Source: Leptoclinus maculatus
Lineage: Eukaryota; Chordata; Actinopteri; Perciformes; Stichaeidae
NCBI GenBank assembly: GCA_032191485.1
Contig: JAVDOI010000006.1
Span: 11,713,850-11,777,849, forward strand
Reading direction: 5' to 3'
Length of the DNA stretch: 64,000 bases
In this document: piece by piece, positions 31,413-46,440 of the stretch
Layout: the number at the start of each line of letters is the position of its first letter
Position numbering within the stretch: the stretch's first letter is position 1
Notes under the pieces: generated by a model
Seen by the model: only the letters and a program-made list of their open reading frames with translations
Databases searched by the model: none
Told to the model about the DNA's origin: nothing
Translations under genes and position numbers: made by a program

Positions 31413-33094
31413 GTATGTTTCAAAGAGGTTTTCAAAAATTGTTTAATAAGTAATTTATAGCGCCTGGAAGAGTTTATAGGACTCGTTTTTGTGTGTATCA
31501 GCTATATATTTTCAGTATGTCACAGGATTTTCAACTAAAACGCCACAAGTCAACAGGCAATGGCTGAATCCGATGAAAACATACTTAGAGAAGGCTTATT
31601 CTTATACGCTTTAGTCGACATTTAGCAATGTCGACATGTTTAACAGTTCAAGCACGCAATTTTGAGGCGAGGCATTCATATTTCTGCGTTTGGAAATGTC
31701 TGATTTCGATTCAATCTGAGTCGTCTGTCACTGATCTGGGACCGTCGATGTTTCATTTAATCCCATGGTCGTCGCTTCATCCACCGAGAAAATCCTGCGA
31801 TGGCCCAGATTGAAGTCCTGTAAGTGACTTTATCTCGCTGGGGGCATTATCAGTTCACAAGTTGACCAGGATTAACCAGAGAGAGGGGGGAGGAACTTAA
31901 TAAAAACACATAATGTATGTATGAAAATGCAAAGAGGCATCATTCAAAGGTAGCATACAGCACATAGTTTAATTTGTCTCCATGCGCATTCTTGTGTCGG
32001 TCGATCACTCAGCACCAAAGCCTGTGTCAAGAGGGAACTGTCCGGTGCTGAAACAGTTTGAGGACTGCTGAGAGAGAGTCACGGTTTACAAAATACTTAT
32101 TATTATTACTACTATAGTTATCATTGGTGGATGAAATATTACACCCACTGGCTCAGGTTAAATCCTCTACAGAGTCGTATAACCAGAAATACTAAAGTCC
32201 CCTGAAGCTGATGCATACAAATATGATCGACACCAAAAAGAAGAATTTTAAACGTGCCTATTATTTCGATTTTTATAAATTTGTATTCCTCCAACTGTTA
32301 ACTATATTTTCTGTAAATTTGAATTGCTTACTCGAAGGACAATGTGAGGTGTAGAAATACAAAATCCTTTATTTTGTATTGCCCTCAAAGTAATCACATT
32401 TAAGCTCTAGTCTTAAAATACTGAAATCTCTACAAAATACCCATCATGTGTATGTTTTAATTGTATGTAAGTATCCTGTTTGTTGCACACAAAAAAATCT
32501 AATTCCCAGAAAAAAAATAATGAGGACTTGACCTCAGTGTTCTCACAGCTGTATCTCTAGTCCTGATCCTTTGCCTTGTCATAATTCTTTATCACAAACA
32601 AGCCAGGGAAGAGAAACTATTCAGTCAACTGATTTATGAACAGCATCCTGAATAATACCAATTCAGCCTGGTGTTAACCTGACATTGTGGTAGTTTTCTA
32701 CATAATTCTAGTAGCATTACTGGCTACAGCAGTCTAGTGGTCTATTCTTCAGAAGTGGACAAAGTATGACATCCTTTAAGCAAAAGTATAGCTGCAATAT
32801 TTAAATGCATCATTGTTTGGTTGTAGTTAGGTGAGTTGGTAATTTAACGTATTGTATGACAACACATATTTTATGAAGTTGTCATTATGTATCAAAAATC
32901 TAAAGATACAAAGTAGCGTGTAGGTGAGAAAATAATATTTTCCTCTTTTAAGTAATGGAGTAGAATAAAATAGAAATCCGTAAGTAAAGTGCAAATACCT
33001 GCCATTCTTCTGCTGTGGTTGTAAGTGTTGATTGACATTTTTTTGTTTGTTTGCACAGCACATGTGTTTGACAAAGATGTTGTCTTGTTTCTAG
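31413..33094 (+). other. neurod4 intron 1
   Basis: The 1.68 kb intron is AT-rich. Its last part (about 32745-33000) contains phrases reminiscent of the AGTACTTTTACTT repeat in decayed form (AGAAGTGGACAAAGTATGAC, AAGTAATGGAGTAGAATAAA). Nothing coding was seen. Confidence 0.5.
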
Positions 33095-33100
33095 AGTACC

Positions 33101-34099
33101 ATGATGATTAAACCGTATGTGAGACAAGGCGAGGGGGAGGAGGCCGTCAGCCCTCTGCAGTGGATGGATGGAGACATGAGCTCACCTGATGGAGACGCAT
33201 CAGTCTCATCACACGGCTACAGAGATGGTGGAGTGAACCAACAGGACAGGGAGATGGGGAGTGAGGATGCACAGGAGGACGAGGAGGACGAGGAGGAGGG
33301 ACAGGAGGATGAAAACGAGTCCAAACGGCGTGGGCCCAAGAAAAAGCGGATGACAAAGGCCCGGAAGGAGCGATTCCGTGCGAGACGTGTAAAGGCTAAT
33401 GCAAGGGAGCGTTCGCGTATGCACGGTCTAAATGATGCCCTGGAGAGCCTGCGCACCATCATGCCATGTCACTCCAAAACACAGAAACTGTCTAAGATCG
33501 AGACGTTACGGCTGGCCCGCAACTACATCTGCGCTCTGTCCGAGGCCCTAGAGGGGGGCCTCTCCACAGAGAGCAGGGCCTTCATGGAGACACTGTGTAA
33601 GGGCCTCTCACAGCCCACCAGCAACCTGGTGGCTGGCTGCTTTCAGCTGGGACCAGCCTCTGGTGCTGGGATGAGGCCTGAGGACAGACACAGAGTCCGG
33701 CCAGCCCCTGCTCCTCTCGGTGGCGTGGTGAGCTACTCCTCTCCAGGACTGCCAAGTCCGCCGTATGGCACTTTTGACTCTGCTCACCTGCTTCACCTGA
33801 GGGCCATGAAAGGAGGAGTGTACGAGAATCACTCGCCAAATGAGTATAATGCCGGAGGAGTAGGGACCCCTCCGTACGATGGCCCCCCTACACCACCTCT
33901 GAGCATCAGCAGTAACCTGATGCCCAAACAGGAGCCTTCACCTCACTACCCACCCTCTCACCACTACTCCCCCTCCCCTGTGGACCAGGGCCTGTATCAG
34001 ACTCAGACCGGCTATAACGGACACTTAGAGGGGCCCTATGACTCCTACCATCCACAGCACATGCCCCCCCGACAGATAACCTCCGTCTACAGAGACTAA
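33101..34099 (+). CDS. neurod4: Neurogenic differentiation factor 4 (bHLH transcription factor)
   Basis: Uninterrupted frame of 332 codons, six bases after the splice acceptor at 33094; two ATGs in tandem (33101 and 33104). An acidic run (about 52-74) and a basic signal KRRGPKKKRMTKAR (75-88) precede the bHLH (about 97-150). The basic region reads VKANARERSRMHGLNDAL and helix 2 KLSKIETLRLARNYICALSE. After it come the NeuroD-family CKGLSQPTSNLVAGC (about 166-180), the SPGLPSPPYGTF stretch, PPTPPLSIS, and a tail rich in Tyr, Pro, Ser and His. Length and C-terminal motifs fit NEUROD4 (human 331 aa) better than NEUROD1/2/6. Family role: dimerises with E proteins, binds CANNTG and drives neuronal differentiation in retina and hindbrain. 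Cys144 stands where the family has Trp (NYIWALSE). Confidence 0.95.
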   Translation: MMIKPYVRQGEGEEAVSPLQWMDGDMSSPDGDASVSSHGYRDGGVNQQDREMGSEDAQEDEEDEEEGQEDENESKRRGPKKKRMTKARKERFRARRVKANARERSRMHGLNDALESLRTIMPCHSKTQKLSKIETLRLARNYICALSEALEGGLSTESRAFMETLCKGLSQPTSNLVAGCFQLGPASGAGMRPEDRHRVRPAPAPLGGVVSYSSPGLPSPPYGTFDSAHLLHLRAMKGGVYENHSPNEYNAGGVGTPPYDGPPTPPLSISSNLMPKQEPSPHYPPSHHYSPSPVDQGLYQTQTGYNGHLEGPYDSYHPQHMPPRQITSVYRD

Positions 34100-34200
34100 G
34101 ACGGGTCAGGAGAGTCGACTCTGTTCCACCCATCAATTCAACCTGACTGCTCGTCTTCACTCTTTGATCCTTCATGAACACTGACTGAAGGATCGGTATA

Positions 34201-34206
34201 AATAAA
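34201..34206 (+). terminator. neurod4: Probable neurod4 poly(A) signal
   Basis: AATAAATAAA about 100 bases after the stop codon. A longer 3' UTR cannot be excluded. Confidence 0.5.
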
Positions 34207-34212
34207 TAAAAC

Positions 34213-34866
34213 AATACTTGACTAAAACCAACACAATTTCTTAAGACATTGATTACCAAATATTTAAAGGGTCCTAATAGGAAATGTTGCTTTAGCCATT
34301 TGGACCAGATGTCCTGTTACTGTGATACAAGCACTTCTAATTTAGCTTTGGTAACATCAGATATTCTACATAAATTAACATACATTTTTTATTTATTCTC
34401 TAATTTAATACAGTGTATATGGACTTTGTTCTGATGTGCAGGTGTGTGTCTGGTTTTCCTTTTGTACATATTTATGGCCATGGCCTCTCTTTGTTTGCTA
34501 CTTACACTGATAGTTTATCTCTTATATTACTTTTGTGTCCTTTTCTTTGTTTATTACAGTATTTCATGTTTTGCACTCATGCACAACATATTCAGAGGTA
34601 GATTTCCTTACGCTATGTGGCTGATCTTTGGAAGCTGTTGTCTACAGAAGGAGGATGTTTTGATTAAACAAAGATCAAGGTGAAGAAGCAAACATGTCAT
34701 TCCTCAGGTTAATATTATGAAAAATAATGTTTAATTTTCAACAAATTTTCATTGGATTCATTGTCTTTTTTCTTTGTCTTTTTCATTTGTGATGTCTTTT
34801 GGAAAATTTGATGTTATTAAAATATTTTCAAAATCAATTAGTCCATGGATGTTGTGTTACTTTCCG
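34213..34866. other. neurod4 downstream flank
   Basis: AT-rich spacer, possibly extended 3' UTR. No exon recognised before the GATA/GACA array. Confidence 0.35.
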
Positions 34867-34872
34867 ACGGAC

Positions 34873-36113
<1,241 letters not shown>

Positions 36114-36115
36114 TC

Positions 36116-39100
36116 TCATATAACAAAATCAATTCAGCATCACCAGAGCGAGCGACTTTGTTTCTCATTTTCCTCCACAGATCTCTGTGGTTTAGCTTCA
36201 CTAATCCTTTGGCCGTCTTTTAATGAAAGGGTGGATGTGCGAGGCAGGATTGTAAGATAAAGATTTATGATCAACATGGCTGCCTGGCCATGCAGGAGTT
36301 CTTCTTCACTGACACAGGGACAGCATAATCCTGTCCTGACATCCACTCAGACCACAACTTAACACTCACATATCAGAATCAGAATATGTAATAAACACAT
36401 GTCTGTACATTTACACCGTTGACCTTTCATATATACTGTACACATACATTCAGGAACATAAAAATGTGTAATACTGTATCTAGATAAAGATTTATTTGGT
36501 TGGAGATACCCGACTTGAATCTGATAATTGAAAAGTAATAGAAAAACATTAAGTGAAAAAAGGTTGAAAATGGAAAATTATAGAGCAACTGACTGAGTTG
36601 AAAAATATAGGTAAGTGTCAAAGTGGAGACAACAATGAAAAAATACCAAAGATCTGATCTAAGAGCAGCCACTTGTGTTGATTCATGGTCCAGGCTGGTC
36701 AGTGTGAGGACCACCCACTGAGAGGTCAGTTAGAGGGGGTCACAAGGTCCCACTGGGTCATGGCTCAATGGTGGGAATGGTCTGAAAGAGTCATGGTCGC
36801 CAGTTGAATCATCTTTTTGCTGGTCAACTCATCTTCCGGGTTTATTTCTGGACAAACTGTTCACCCCAGCTTTCCATTTAGAACGGTGAGTGTTTGGTAA
36901 GTATGATGTTAGAGGTTATATTATGGATGAAATGTTCATAATCCTGATAAACATGCCGACGAACATCCCACGCTTGACCTGCGCTGAGAGAAATATATCA
37001 CTTTGTTTTCACAAGGATTAGTATAAGCCTGTGTGTGTTTGTAGTGCATTTGCACTACAAACCAGGGGAACCAGGGACTAACTTTTTAGGGGCAGGATGA
37101 ATAACAAAAACACGGCATCTCTCTGCTCTTTGAAGGCACAGACTATCCTCTGACCCTGGATACGTGAGATATTCCTTATTTATCCACATGATAGATGATA
37201 GACCGTTGATAGACCAATGTTTTAGGGGGAAAAAAGATTTGACATTTCAAAAGGCCACTTTTTCACCCAAGACAAACAAAGGTCTGAATTCACCCTTTTT
37301 GACCCTTGACCCCTCTGACTGTGACTCAAGATGATCTAAATGAGCCCATGGTGGCAGCAGATATGTTTCATGTGCTACTACTATCTCACTTCTGTAAAAG
37401 CCATTTTTAATCTCAGCAAGGCACATTCCTACCAACCTTTTGGTAATATCTTATTTTACAGGTCCATAATTTAAAAATGATTTACTAAACAAATTCTAAT
37501 TAGTTTCCTGGCATTTTGGTGCTAATCATAAAGTAGAAAAAATAAAGATAATGTTCATTGCAAGTGTAACTAAGTCTTTTAGTCAGTGCGCAGGTCATCT
37601 GAACATACACAAATGTTACATTTATCGACAGCTATACATACAATTCAAGATGTATGGAGAATAAAGTTTCCAATAATAAATTCACAGTTACTTGGGTTTA
37701 AATGAGAACTTCTTTCAAGGAAATGTATATGTTTCCTATAACCGTTACTTAGCTCTGGGAAATGTTCAAGAAAATTGAGAAATATGAACCCATGAAAAAA
37801 AAGCATTAGATAGTTGTTTTTTTCATATTGCAGCTTTTTAGAACCTGATTATTATCTGCAAGTCAACTACATAATATAATGTATATCCAGTGTATGTGTT
37901 GGATATGTATGTTTATGCATGTGCATAATGCGTATGTGAAACACACAGAAAAACATTGTGCGTGCATGGCTGCCTTATTTGGGATAAAACAGTATTAAGC
38001 AGCTGATCGGAGCTCAGTGTCTGAATGGTTGCATTAACTCACTAATCCTGAAGGGAGAGGGGCAGTCGGGGCAGCAGCTCATCTCCTCTGCAGCACAACA
38101 GTATGCAGCTATTGTGCACTTAGTCCACAACAAAGCATCCGATGGAGCTAAAGACTCACTCAGCGACTAATACAAGTATCTTAATTCAAAAGAAATTCAG
38201 GAAAAAGTAGCATCCTCTCCTGTTTATGCCCAAGAGGAGAGCTTTTGACTATCGCAGATGCATTTGTTAGTAACTACTCTATAAATGAGGAGAGTAGAAT
38301 AACACTGCCACCAAGTGGTGAAAGCTTTTTCTGAAATAAAATCATCAGCTGGATGAGAGATGAGCATTTGGCCACTAAGCGTCACTGTTACACAAGCGGC
38401 TGTAACTGTGAAGTCTAACTGAGGCCTTCTTTTAACACGATCCTTCACTACTTGGCTTTTCTGAACTTGATGAGTGATTGAAATTCAGTTATCAGTTAAA
38501 CACAATCTGCTGGAAAAACCTAACAGCCTTTTTAGTGTTCAAATTAAACATTTGACATTTAATTTGCACAAGGTAGAAACGAAATAAAAACAGAAAACAT
38601 TAGGTGCAATTTCATCTGCTAAACACAGCGTGCTGGCAGAGTGAGTGAGGAGTGGGAATAAAATTAACCTATTTACATGTAAACTGGTTGATGGAGTGTG
38701 TTTGGATCAGAATAATCAGGCTAATGAAGGTACCTGGGGATTCGGTTCAATCAGAAATCTGCATGCTGTCCTCTCTATCCAGCTAGCGATCATATAAAGC
38801 TCTGTTATTATTTACCGTGAAAGGACATGAAAAAGGATTAATCAAGGAAATCTGACTGATTAAATCTTCAAAGGCGGCACTGAAGAGCAAGGTCTAATAG
38901 GAAAGAGGGATGTGGTCGGTGCTTTTATCCTTGAGGTGGAAAACAACCAAGAACAAAAGCAGACAGTGCTCTCCAGGACTGCTGGCAAAGTGGGCTGAAT
39001 GTTGGAATACAACACAACCGGCTCTATTTGAAGGATAACTTTTATTTGGGTTAAATCTCATTATTTGATCAATTGAATTTGGGTTTTTTGTGATATATGC

Positions 39101-39359
39101 CTTTATAGATAATGAGACAAGGGATTCTGGGTTTTTCTGCAAAATCTAGAATCAACCACACAATTGTATTAGTTGCATCATAAAAGAAAGTGTTGAATCC
39201 CCACAATATGAAAAACCCATCCGTAAAGTCAAAGGCTGCATCAATCACAAGACATCATATCACAAACATCTAAGACATTAATTGACAAGTCAATGGTGCC
39301 GACGAGAAAAACTAAATATCTCAATATTCATTTTCCAATTTATGAAAAAATGTGTGGGC
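36116..39359. other. Intergenic between neurod4 and znf385a, part 1
   Basis: No coding exon, RNA gene or clear repeat was recognised. AT-rich throughout. Confidence 0.35.
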
Positions 39360-39560
39360 AATCAAGTACTATAGTGATATATTTAGTATACATTTGAGGT
39401 AGTTATACTTTGCTCCTCCTTTATACTTCAACTCCACTAGATATGAGTGTGAAACCTTTTTATGCTTTTACACTATTTCTCTGACAGCTATAGTTATTAG
39501 TTGATCTGACTAATAATAATTTAACTTACAAAACAGATTAACATGTTCTAGTGTCTCAAG
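39360..39560 (+). repeat. AGTACTTTTACTT-type repeat fragment
   Basis: Holds the forward first-half blocks of the fish repeat: GAGGTAGTTATACTTTGCTC, TTTATACTTCAACTCCACTA, TTTCTCTGACAGCTATAGTT. The remaining blocks are missing. Confidence 0.6.
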
Positions 39561-40176
39561 TTCATGAACAAGAAAAGAAGTACAGGAGGGAGATCATACA
39601 ACAAGTTGGATAATGAAAGCCAAAAATCTCAGATCCATCCTTATTTTTCCAAAAACGTGTACAATAACCAAAAATACATTTCTATAATAATGTCAGGAAA
39701 ATATAGCTTTTTCTTGAATGATCTGTATCTCTTAAATAACAATTCTGAGTTAATATTTGTAATGACGGTCAGTCATTTTGGGGAAGACAGTGAAGTATAA
39801 TGTTGAACCAGTTCATGATCTTCTAAGTGTCCAACAGTTGGCCGTCTTTGACCTCCTTCTGAGAATAGAAATCCTGTCTGTCTCAATGTATAAAGTGTCC
39901 TATTTCTTATGGATTCATAATTATCTGAGACAAATGCCAACCTGGGCAAAAAAAATATGTGAACAGAGAGTCGTAAAAATGTAACTGCATTGTTGTGTCC
40001 TACGGTAGTTTAATTAGCTGATTGAATGAGTTGTTTCGTCGTCCAAATAGCGCCACATGTCGAGGGGACCGGAGAACACGTAAACATTGATGAGACATTT
40101 ATAGATCAGAGGAAGAGGAAAGCAACATCCTGCATTTCTCTGCCGGATGTAATGGCGGGTGTTCTTGTAAAAATTG

Positions 40177-40182
<6 letters not shown>

Positions 40183-40248
<66 letters not shown>

Positions 40249-40281
40249 GTTTAGAGAAGAGCAACCCTGAGGGGGAGGAAT

Positions 40282-40361
<80 letters not shown>
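40183..40361. repeat. Compound (AG)n - (GT)n microsatellite
   Basis: (AG) for 63 bases (40183-40245) and (GT) for 78 bases (40284-40361), separated by 38 bases of ordinary sequence. Confidence 0.97.
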
Positions 40362-40363
<2 letters not shown>

Positions 40364-43300
40364 CTGTATCCCCCTGGTGAAATGTGCTTACTGCTCCAGT
40401 TTGCTGTCCTTCCCCACTGTCCCTTAACCTAACCCCTGCATGGCATGTTGCCAGAGGGTGTTTGTGTGTATCCATAATATGCAAATGAAATAAAAGTGAA
40501 GGTGTCATGCCTCAAATTAGACGAGGTTATGAGTTTACATGGGCATCTCTCTCTCTCAGAAGTGTCACAGAGGGATCCTGCCAAGCCAAGCTTTTACTGC
40601 TAGCATTAAACACAGTTTGTTTTTTTCAAACAACCTATCTCATTTACACAAGAGCACTTCACATATAGCCTACTGAATGCCATTAAGATGTTCATATAGC
40701 TTTGATGGCCTGTACTTAACCCCACATTTATCCACCATATTCTGTAAGGTGAGTTGTAAATTGCAGGAGGCAGAGTAGAGTTGACTTCTTCTTCACAGGA
40801 CTTTTAGCATATCAGAACTAGGCTGACATTTACTCGACATTGCGCCATGCGTCAGTCTCACCTCAAGCTTCGGCTCCCGCTCCTCCACCTAATACTCTCC
40901 TGCCTCCGTGAAACAACCCTTGCAAGCACATTTATGATATCCAATCTGAATTTACACTTACTGGCAGCGGAGTGGAATCGACATGCTAGCACACAGGAGG
41001 AGCCTAACGGTATCATGTTGGTGGATTTTGTGTGACTGTGTTCATCTCACAGCCATCCACATTTTTATTTCGCTATCCAAACTATTCCAGCACTTCACTT
41101 TGGGTGTTTCCCCACGATGACAAATTGAACTGCGTAATTGGTGACTGAGAGGCTGAGAATGTTTTGGATCAGCGTTTTATTAAAGAAGGCCACCTACGGC
41201 AAAAAAAAGTTACCTTCTGATATTTGATGCTTTTCTCTGTGCGATGTCACTGTAGAAAAGGAACTGCATCTAGAGGCTGTTGAAAATAGTTGGGGGTATA
41301 TGACTGAGTGCATTTTCATTTCATTTTTTATTAGCAGCAATAATAAAGGAAAATGTAAAATTAAAGGAGTTCATTAGAGTCTTATAATAGTGGGCAGAAT
41401 GTAAAATGTCCTCCATCTTGGTATATGTGATTAAAAGATGCACTTACCATATTTTTTATATTAACCATAGATCAAATGACTGTGTAAGGAAAGAGGTGTC
41501 ACTCTAAGTGAGATAATTACCTCCTCAACTCTACAGAGCATTTGTGTCTTTCAGTTCAATGTTTTGATTTTACAGCCTAAAACTTTACTTGATTGACTCT
41601 TGCCACTCTCGTTGGCGTCATTTTCATCCTCAGCAGGCTGCTGTTTTTAGTGAAAACGCTATAATAAACCAGCCGTTCACTACCTGCCCAGGAACCACAG
41701 TGGATATTTAAAGTCAATGACTAGCTGGTGAACTAAGTGGAGCATTGAGCAGCTACAGAGCCAGATATTTCCCCCAGGAGATGGTTGAGACAAAAACAGA
41801 GTATTGAATATTGGACTTTAAGGTTGCTCAGATGTATAACAAATTTGGGTTGAAGAAATTGATATATATGCTGTTTTAACATTTTTTGTAGATAATCAAT
41901 TGAGAAACAGGATAAGGATGAAATAAGCAGACATGAATTTCTGTTTGCTGCTTAAATCGAGCAAAACAAAGAAATAATAAAAAAATGAAATCCTTTATTA
42001 CCGTAAATTATGAGGGTTAGCTACCACAGCATAGTATAACACAATCTCCAAGTTGACACATTTATATTGTCTCAGGGTATATAATAACATGATATCTTGA
42101 TAAAGGTTGGTGAACAATAAGAACACCTTGGACAATGTTTGGCATGAGTCAGGACTTTACCTTTTCTGTCCCTCACGCAGTGTGAGATGTTGTATTTTCT
42201 AAATATATCAGAATGTTGCCAATAATGTACAAAATACTGTCTGTGCCTTTCCATTGTTGAATTTCTAGAACATCTTAATAACTCAAGTTATTTTACTTTT
42301 AAATTATTGGTAACATAAAACAAATTTGCTGTCACCCAAAATATATATGCATCACTTTTAATCCACTTCACTCTGTGACCTTTCTGCCAAATTTGCATAA
42401 TCAAAACACCAAAAGGAAGACCAAGAAAACTAATTGCATGCAATTGCAGTTTTCAGGATTTCTCTCATCTGGCTATCAACTCACAAATGTGCATGTAATC
42501 AAAACGTTGCGTGTGACTTTCCCCCCTCAGATATACAGCAGCATTGAACCATGTTTTGATAGTTGTGTGACTAAGGCACATATTGTTTATTCGAGCCATT
42601 TAGCATATCTGAGAAAGAAACCTGTTAGGCAGAGTCGTTTGTGTGGGACCCCCATTTCCAAATCAAACAAAAAAAGAAACAACATATCTGCCTGACAGCC
42701 ATTTGTTTCATCCGCTAATCATATTTCCCTTTGCTTCACCATGTCAACATTTGCTTCCTCTCCTTCATGTCTCTCAAGTTTCAAAGACTTGCCACCTTCC
42801 TGCTCCTCAACAACACACACACTCCAATCCTTGATTCGTCTGATCTTCCACCCGTCACTGGGTACCCCTCCTCTCTGTCCTGCCCCTCCTTTTCCTTACA
42901 CTCTCTCTGCCTGTATCTCCCTCCTGCCACAGTTGTCCTCACATAGGCTATTAGGTTCCACCCTCCTAAGAGGCAGAATTAGCCTCTGGAATCTCGTGCA
43001 CGAGTTTATTTTGCTCCCTGGAAAGAGCATACGGCAGGAAGAAGAAAAAAAAAACACATAAAGAAAACAGAGAAACAATAGAATAGATTAAAATAAATCT
43101 GAAAAGAGAAAGAGACTGTGAGGATGATGAAGAAGCTGAACATCAAGCCGCCTGCTGTTTGATGCAGCTACACTGAGCATTTCCCTCTCCGCTCTCCAGC
43201 TGACTGGTGCAAGGTCTGCTCTCATGTCGCTCAGTAATACTTTATTTATCTCTTCACAGTAACTTGAGCGTACTTTTACTAATTCCACTCAAAGAGGACC

Positions 43301-44433
43301 TCTGTGTATATTACTTTATGCTGGCTGACACACTGACGTTTGAACTCTCTACCGGAATTTGGAGCTTGTGAAGAACAGAGGCGACCAATGTGGGGCTCAG
43401 GTAAGATTATCACCGACTACTGAGCGATGCAAAACCACCCACAACTCTGAGCATTCCTCCTTTGATCACCTTAAAATGAACCAAGAGGTGGATAAGCCAG
43501 GATCCCCTCATTATTGCAATATTCTGAGCAGAAACAAAGAGCGAGTGACAGTCTTCGACGACGCTTTGAAGGTTTCTCTCTTTGATGAAAGTTAGGGCAG
43601 TCTCTAACAAACGTCAGCACTCAGTGTCAGACAAGAGTTTGCACTTGGACCTCGTCTGACCCCCGACCTTTTACGTACATCATTCATTGGTATGATGCAG
43701 GGAAGGAATGATGGAAGAAGGGAGGGTGAAGGAGGGAAAAGAGAGAAAAAGTTTATGCTTAAATAAAGAGGGCACTGTCTGTGCCCTTTCTGACATTCCT
43801 GGCCAAATTGTTCTCTTATCAGCATCACAGCAGGATGGAAGAGTTTGGCAGACGCAGGAGAAATAATGAGCAATGTGTGATGAAGTGCACGAAGTTTTCT
43901 GTGTTATAAGCTTAAGATTAATATGTGCTGGAAACCTATATTCAATGCAATACAAGGAAGGAATGTCGCCCAAGGAAGACCTGTAGTTGGTTGAAACGGG
44001 GCTAATAACATTACAGGGAGTTGTGATTCCTCTTCCTCTTTTGCAAGATTCAAACAATTGTCCAGTGGCTTAACAGAAAAGGTTTGCTGATTAGTTTAAG
44101 TTTTCCTAAAAAACACTGAACCTTTACCAGGTCATATACACATGTTGTATGTCTGGACTTAAAAAAGAAGCAAATTAAGTACAAAAGGAATTCATCAGAC
44201 GTCGGGAATAAGTCATTAGTGCCTTTCATAAAGAATTAACATTGTTAAATCCCTCCCTGTAAACATGACATCCGTGAAAACAATTTGATAAAACAGAAAA
44301 TAATCTTAATTCAATATCCACTTACTAGCTTTTCCCTGGGGCTTTAAACCAGTTTCATCGTCTTCTTCCGTAGATGGAGTTGATGTGATTATGTGACATT
44401 GAACCCCAGTCATGTGATTAGAGGTGGTCCTAT
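40362..44433. other. Intergenic between neurod4 and znf385a, part 2
   Basis: No gene recognised. A CT-rich stretch lies at 42715-42945. One stretch (about 43300-43400) ends GGGGCTCAG|GTAAGA, which looks like a donor, but no partner exon or conserved frame supports it. Confidence 0.3.
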
Positions 44434-44454
44434 GGGGGGGGGGGGGGGGGGGGG
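44434..44454. repeat. Poly(G) tract of 21
   Basis: Uninterrupted run of 21 G within AT-rich intergenic DNA. Confidence 0.95.
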
Positions 44455-46440
44455 AGATTGTAACACCTGTCTCTGATGTAGTTAAAAGCTCCAGAAAAAA
44501 CTAGTTAGAGGATCCGTACGTTTTTTTTTTCAACGTCAACAATAAACTTTCACACTCGAATTTCAAAAATAAAACTGCAGTTTTGAATCAAGTTAAATTG
44601 TTTTCTAACATGTATTTTTGAGGATGTTCTGCTTTATGTATAATCTGTATAGCAAACAAAAATATTTAGAGGGACGATTACCAGCAAGAAAAGTGCATAT
44701 TGTTAGTTGACTCGCAGCTTAGCTCATAGTTTTCATTCTGTCAAAGATTTTATTTCATGACAAATTGACAACAATAGACATTTACAAATGTTCGAAAACA
44801 TAAAATTTGTTATCTTTGCCAGGAGAACCATGCAATCGGTCACTTGAGCGTTCACGGCCAATCTCACTTTTTGCTGCAGCAAACTGCATAACATTTTGTG
44901 TTGCCAGTTATGGCTGAATGCTCAAGGGCCTTTCCTGATTGCGATGACTCATGCTTTCTCAAAACACATTTGATTACCTGTTTATCTGCCACTGCGATTG
45001 ACCAGCGGTTTGCTGTGTGTTTGGCTAACAGCTAACAGCTAACAGAACTACCAGTACACACACTGCTGTACCTCTTCGCAACTCAGTAGCTGCTAGCGAG
45101 CAGATTTATTTTGGCAAGATTGTATGACGTGTAATACACGACAACTTTGTTGTCTGTGTGTGGATGTGTGGGGTCCAATCTAGCAAACTTTATTTTAACT
45201 CCTGAGGTGCATTACACAGCCGCTCTGCTCTGTGCCCGCCGCTGCCCTCACTCTACCAGGACAGGAGAAAAACACTGCCTGTAACTTTACATCATATCGA
45301 TTCACAACCAAACAGAGTTTGCTGCTTTTAAAGTTAACCTGTAAGTTTATGATTTAACACAATGGTTTAGGCCGTTTTACGTTGTTACACATAAAATGAA
45401 GACTTCATTAAATGTTGGCAGGACTCCTCAGGACTCATTGCTAACGATCAAGGCTAAAATTAGAGTTCAACAACCCTGTCGACACATTTATGGCCTCCTG
45501 GGGCAGAATGAAGGAATGACAGGATGATTGAGGTCACATGCACATAATCACACGCACTCACATACACACACAGGGCTACTGACTGTACAGTACTGCGCAC
45601 TACTTACAACCCTGATACAAACTTCATTATATCTATACTTTTTTATGCAAGAGGAACGTTTATTTTTGAGTGACAAGAGGAAAATACTCCACCTCTACTG
45701 TATATACTGTGTACTGTACTGCTAAACATGGTTAGACTGTTCACCAGAGAGCACGTTGCAGCATTAGCATACATTAAATTACTGTCCAAAATAGTCAAAA
45801 ATGAGTCCATATTTAAAAAACACAGATTCTCTTTGCAAAATGTTATTTTAATTTCTATTTCCTGTACAAGTTTTAAGTTTTAACAACTTTATTATTATAC
45901 CACATTATGATTTGCTTTGAAAAATCACAATGTGTGTTAAACAATGGTACAATAAGAGCTCAGTCCAAAACCCTGACTAAAAGCTATACATCAATCAGCT
46001 TTTTTTTTTACTTGTCTTATAAACAAGCCACGGTGTAGCCATTAAGGCAGTGTTTGGCAAATAGCAGGCAACCACTTGGACAAACAAAAGCCAAACTATA
46101 CTCTTTTCCAAGACTGCAGTAACATGAGCCGTGAGTTAAAAACTCTGGTAACCCCGTTCTCCTCGCTCAGAGGCCATCCTTACCTCGATAACACTACTTT
46201 CGGAGCAACAGAAATCATGGCGGCAGACGGCACCACGGTTTGGCATTCTGCGGCCCACGTTACTGCAGTTTCACAAATGTGTAGTAAACTATGGTGGCGT
46301 TCAGGTAATGTAAGAAAAGATCCCCCGAAATGCTACACACTGGCCGCTTAAGTGCTCTGTTATCTATCAACGTGGCAATAACATCTTTTAACCCAAACAG
46401 AGAAGTGTTTTAATTAGTGAACATCTTAGAGCCTTACCAT
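44455..46440. other. Intergenic between neurod4 and znf385a, part 3
   Basis: No gene recognised. The stretch 46040-46360 has an open frame of 91 codons without family resemblance and reads more like a decayed mobile element (ATGGCGGCAGACGGCACCAC type wording). A triple AGCTAACAGCTAACAG is near 45029. Confidence 0.3.

Noticed and set aside
33147..33839. Minus-strand open frames of 69-85 codons inside neurod4
   Set aside because: Shadows of the neurod4 coding strand, overlapping the conserved bHLH frame.
46076..46351. 91-codon plus-strand open frame
   Set aside because: Surroundings read like a decayed mobile element; the frame has no recognisable domain.
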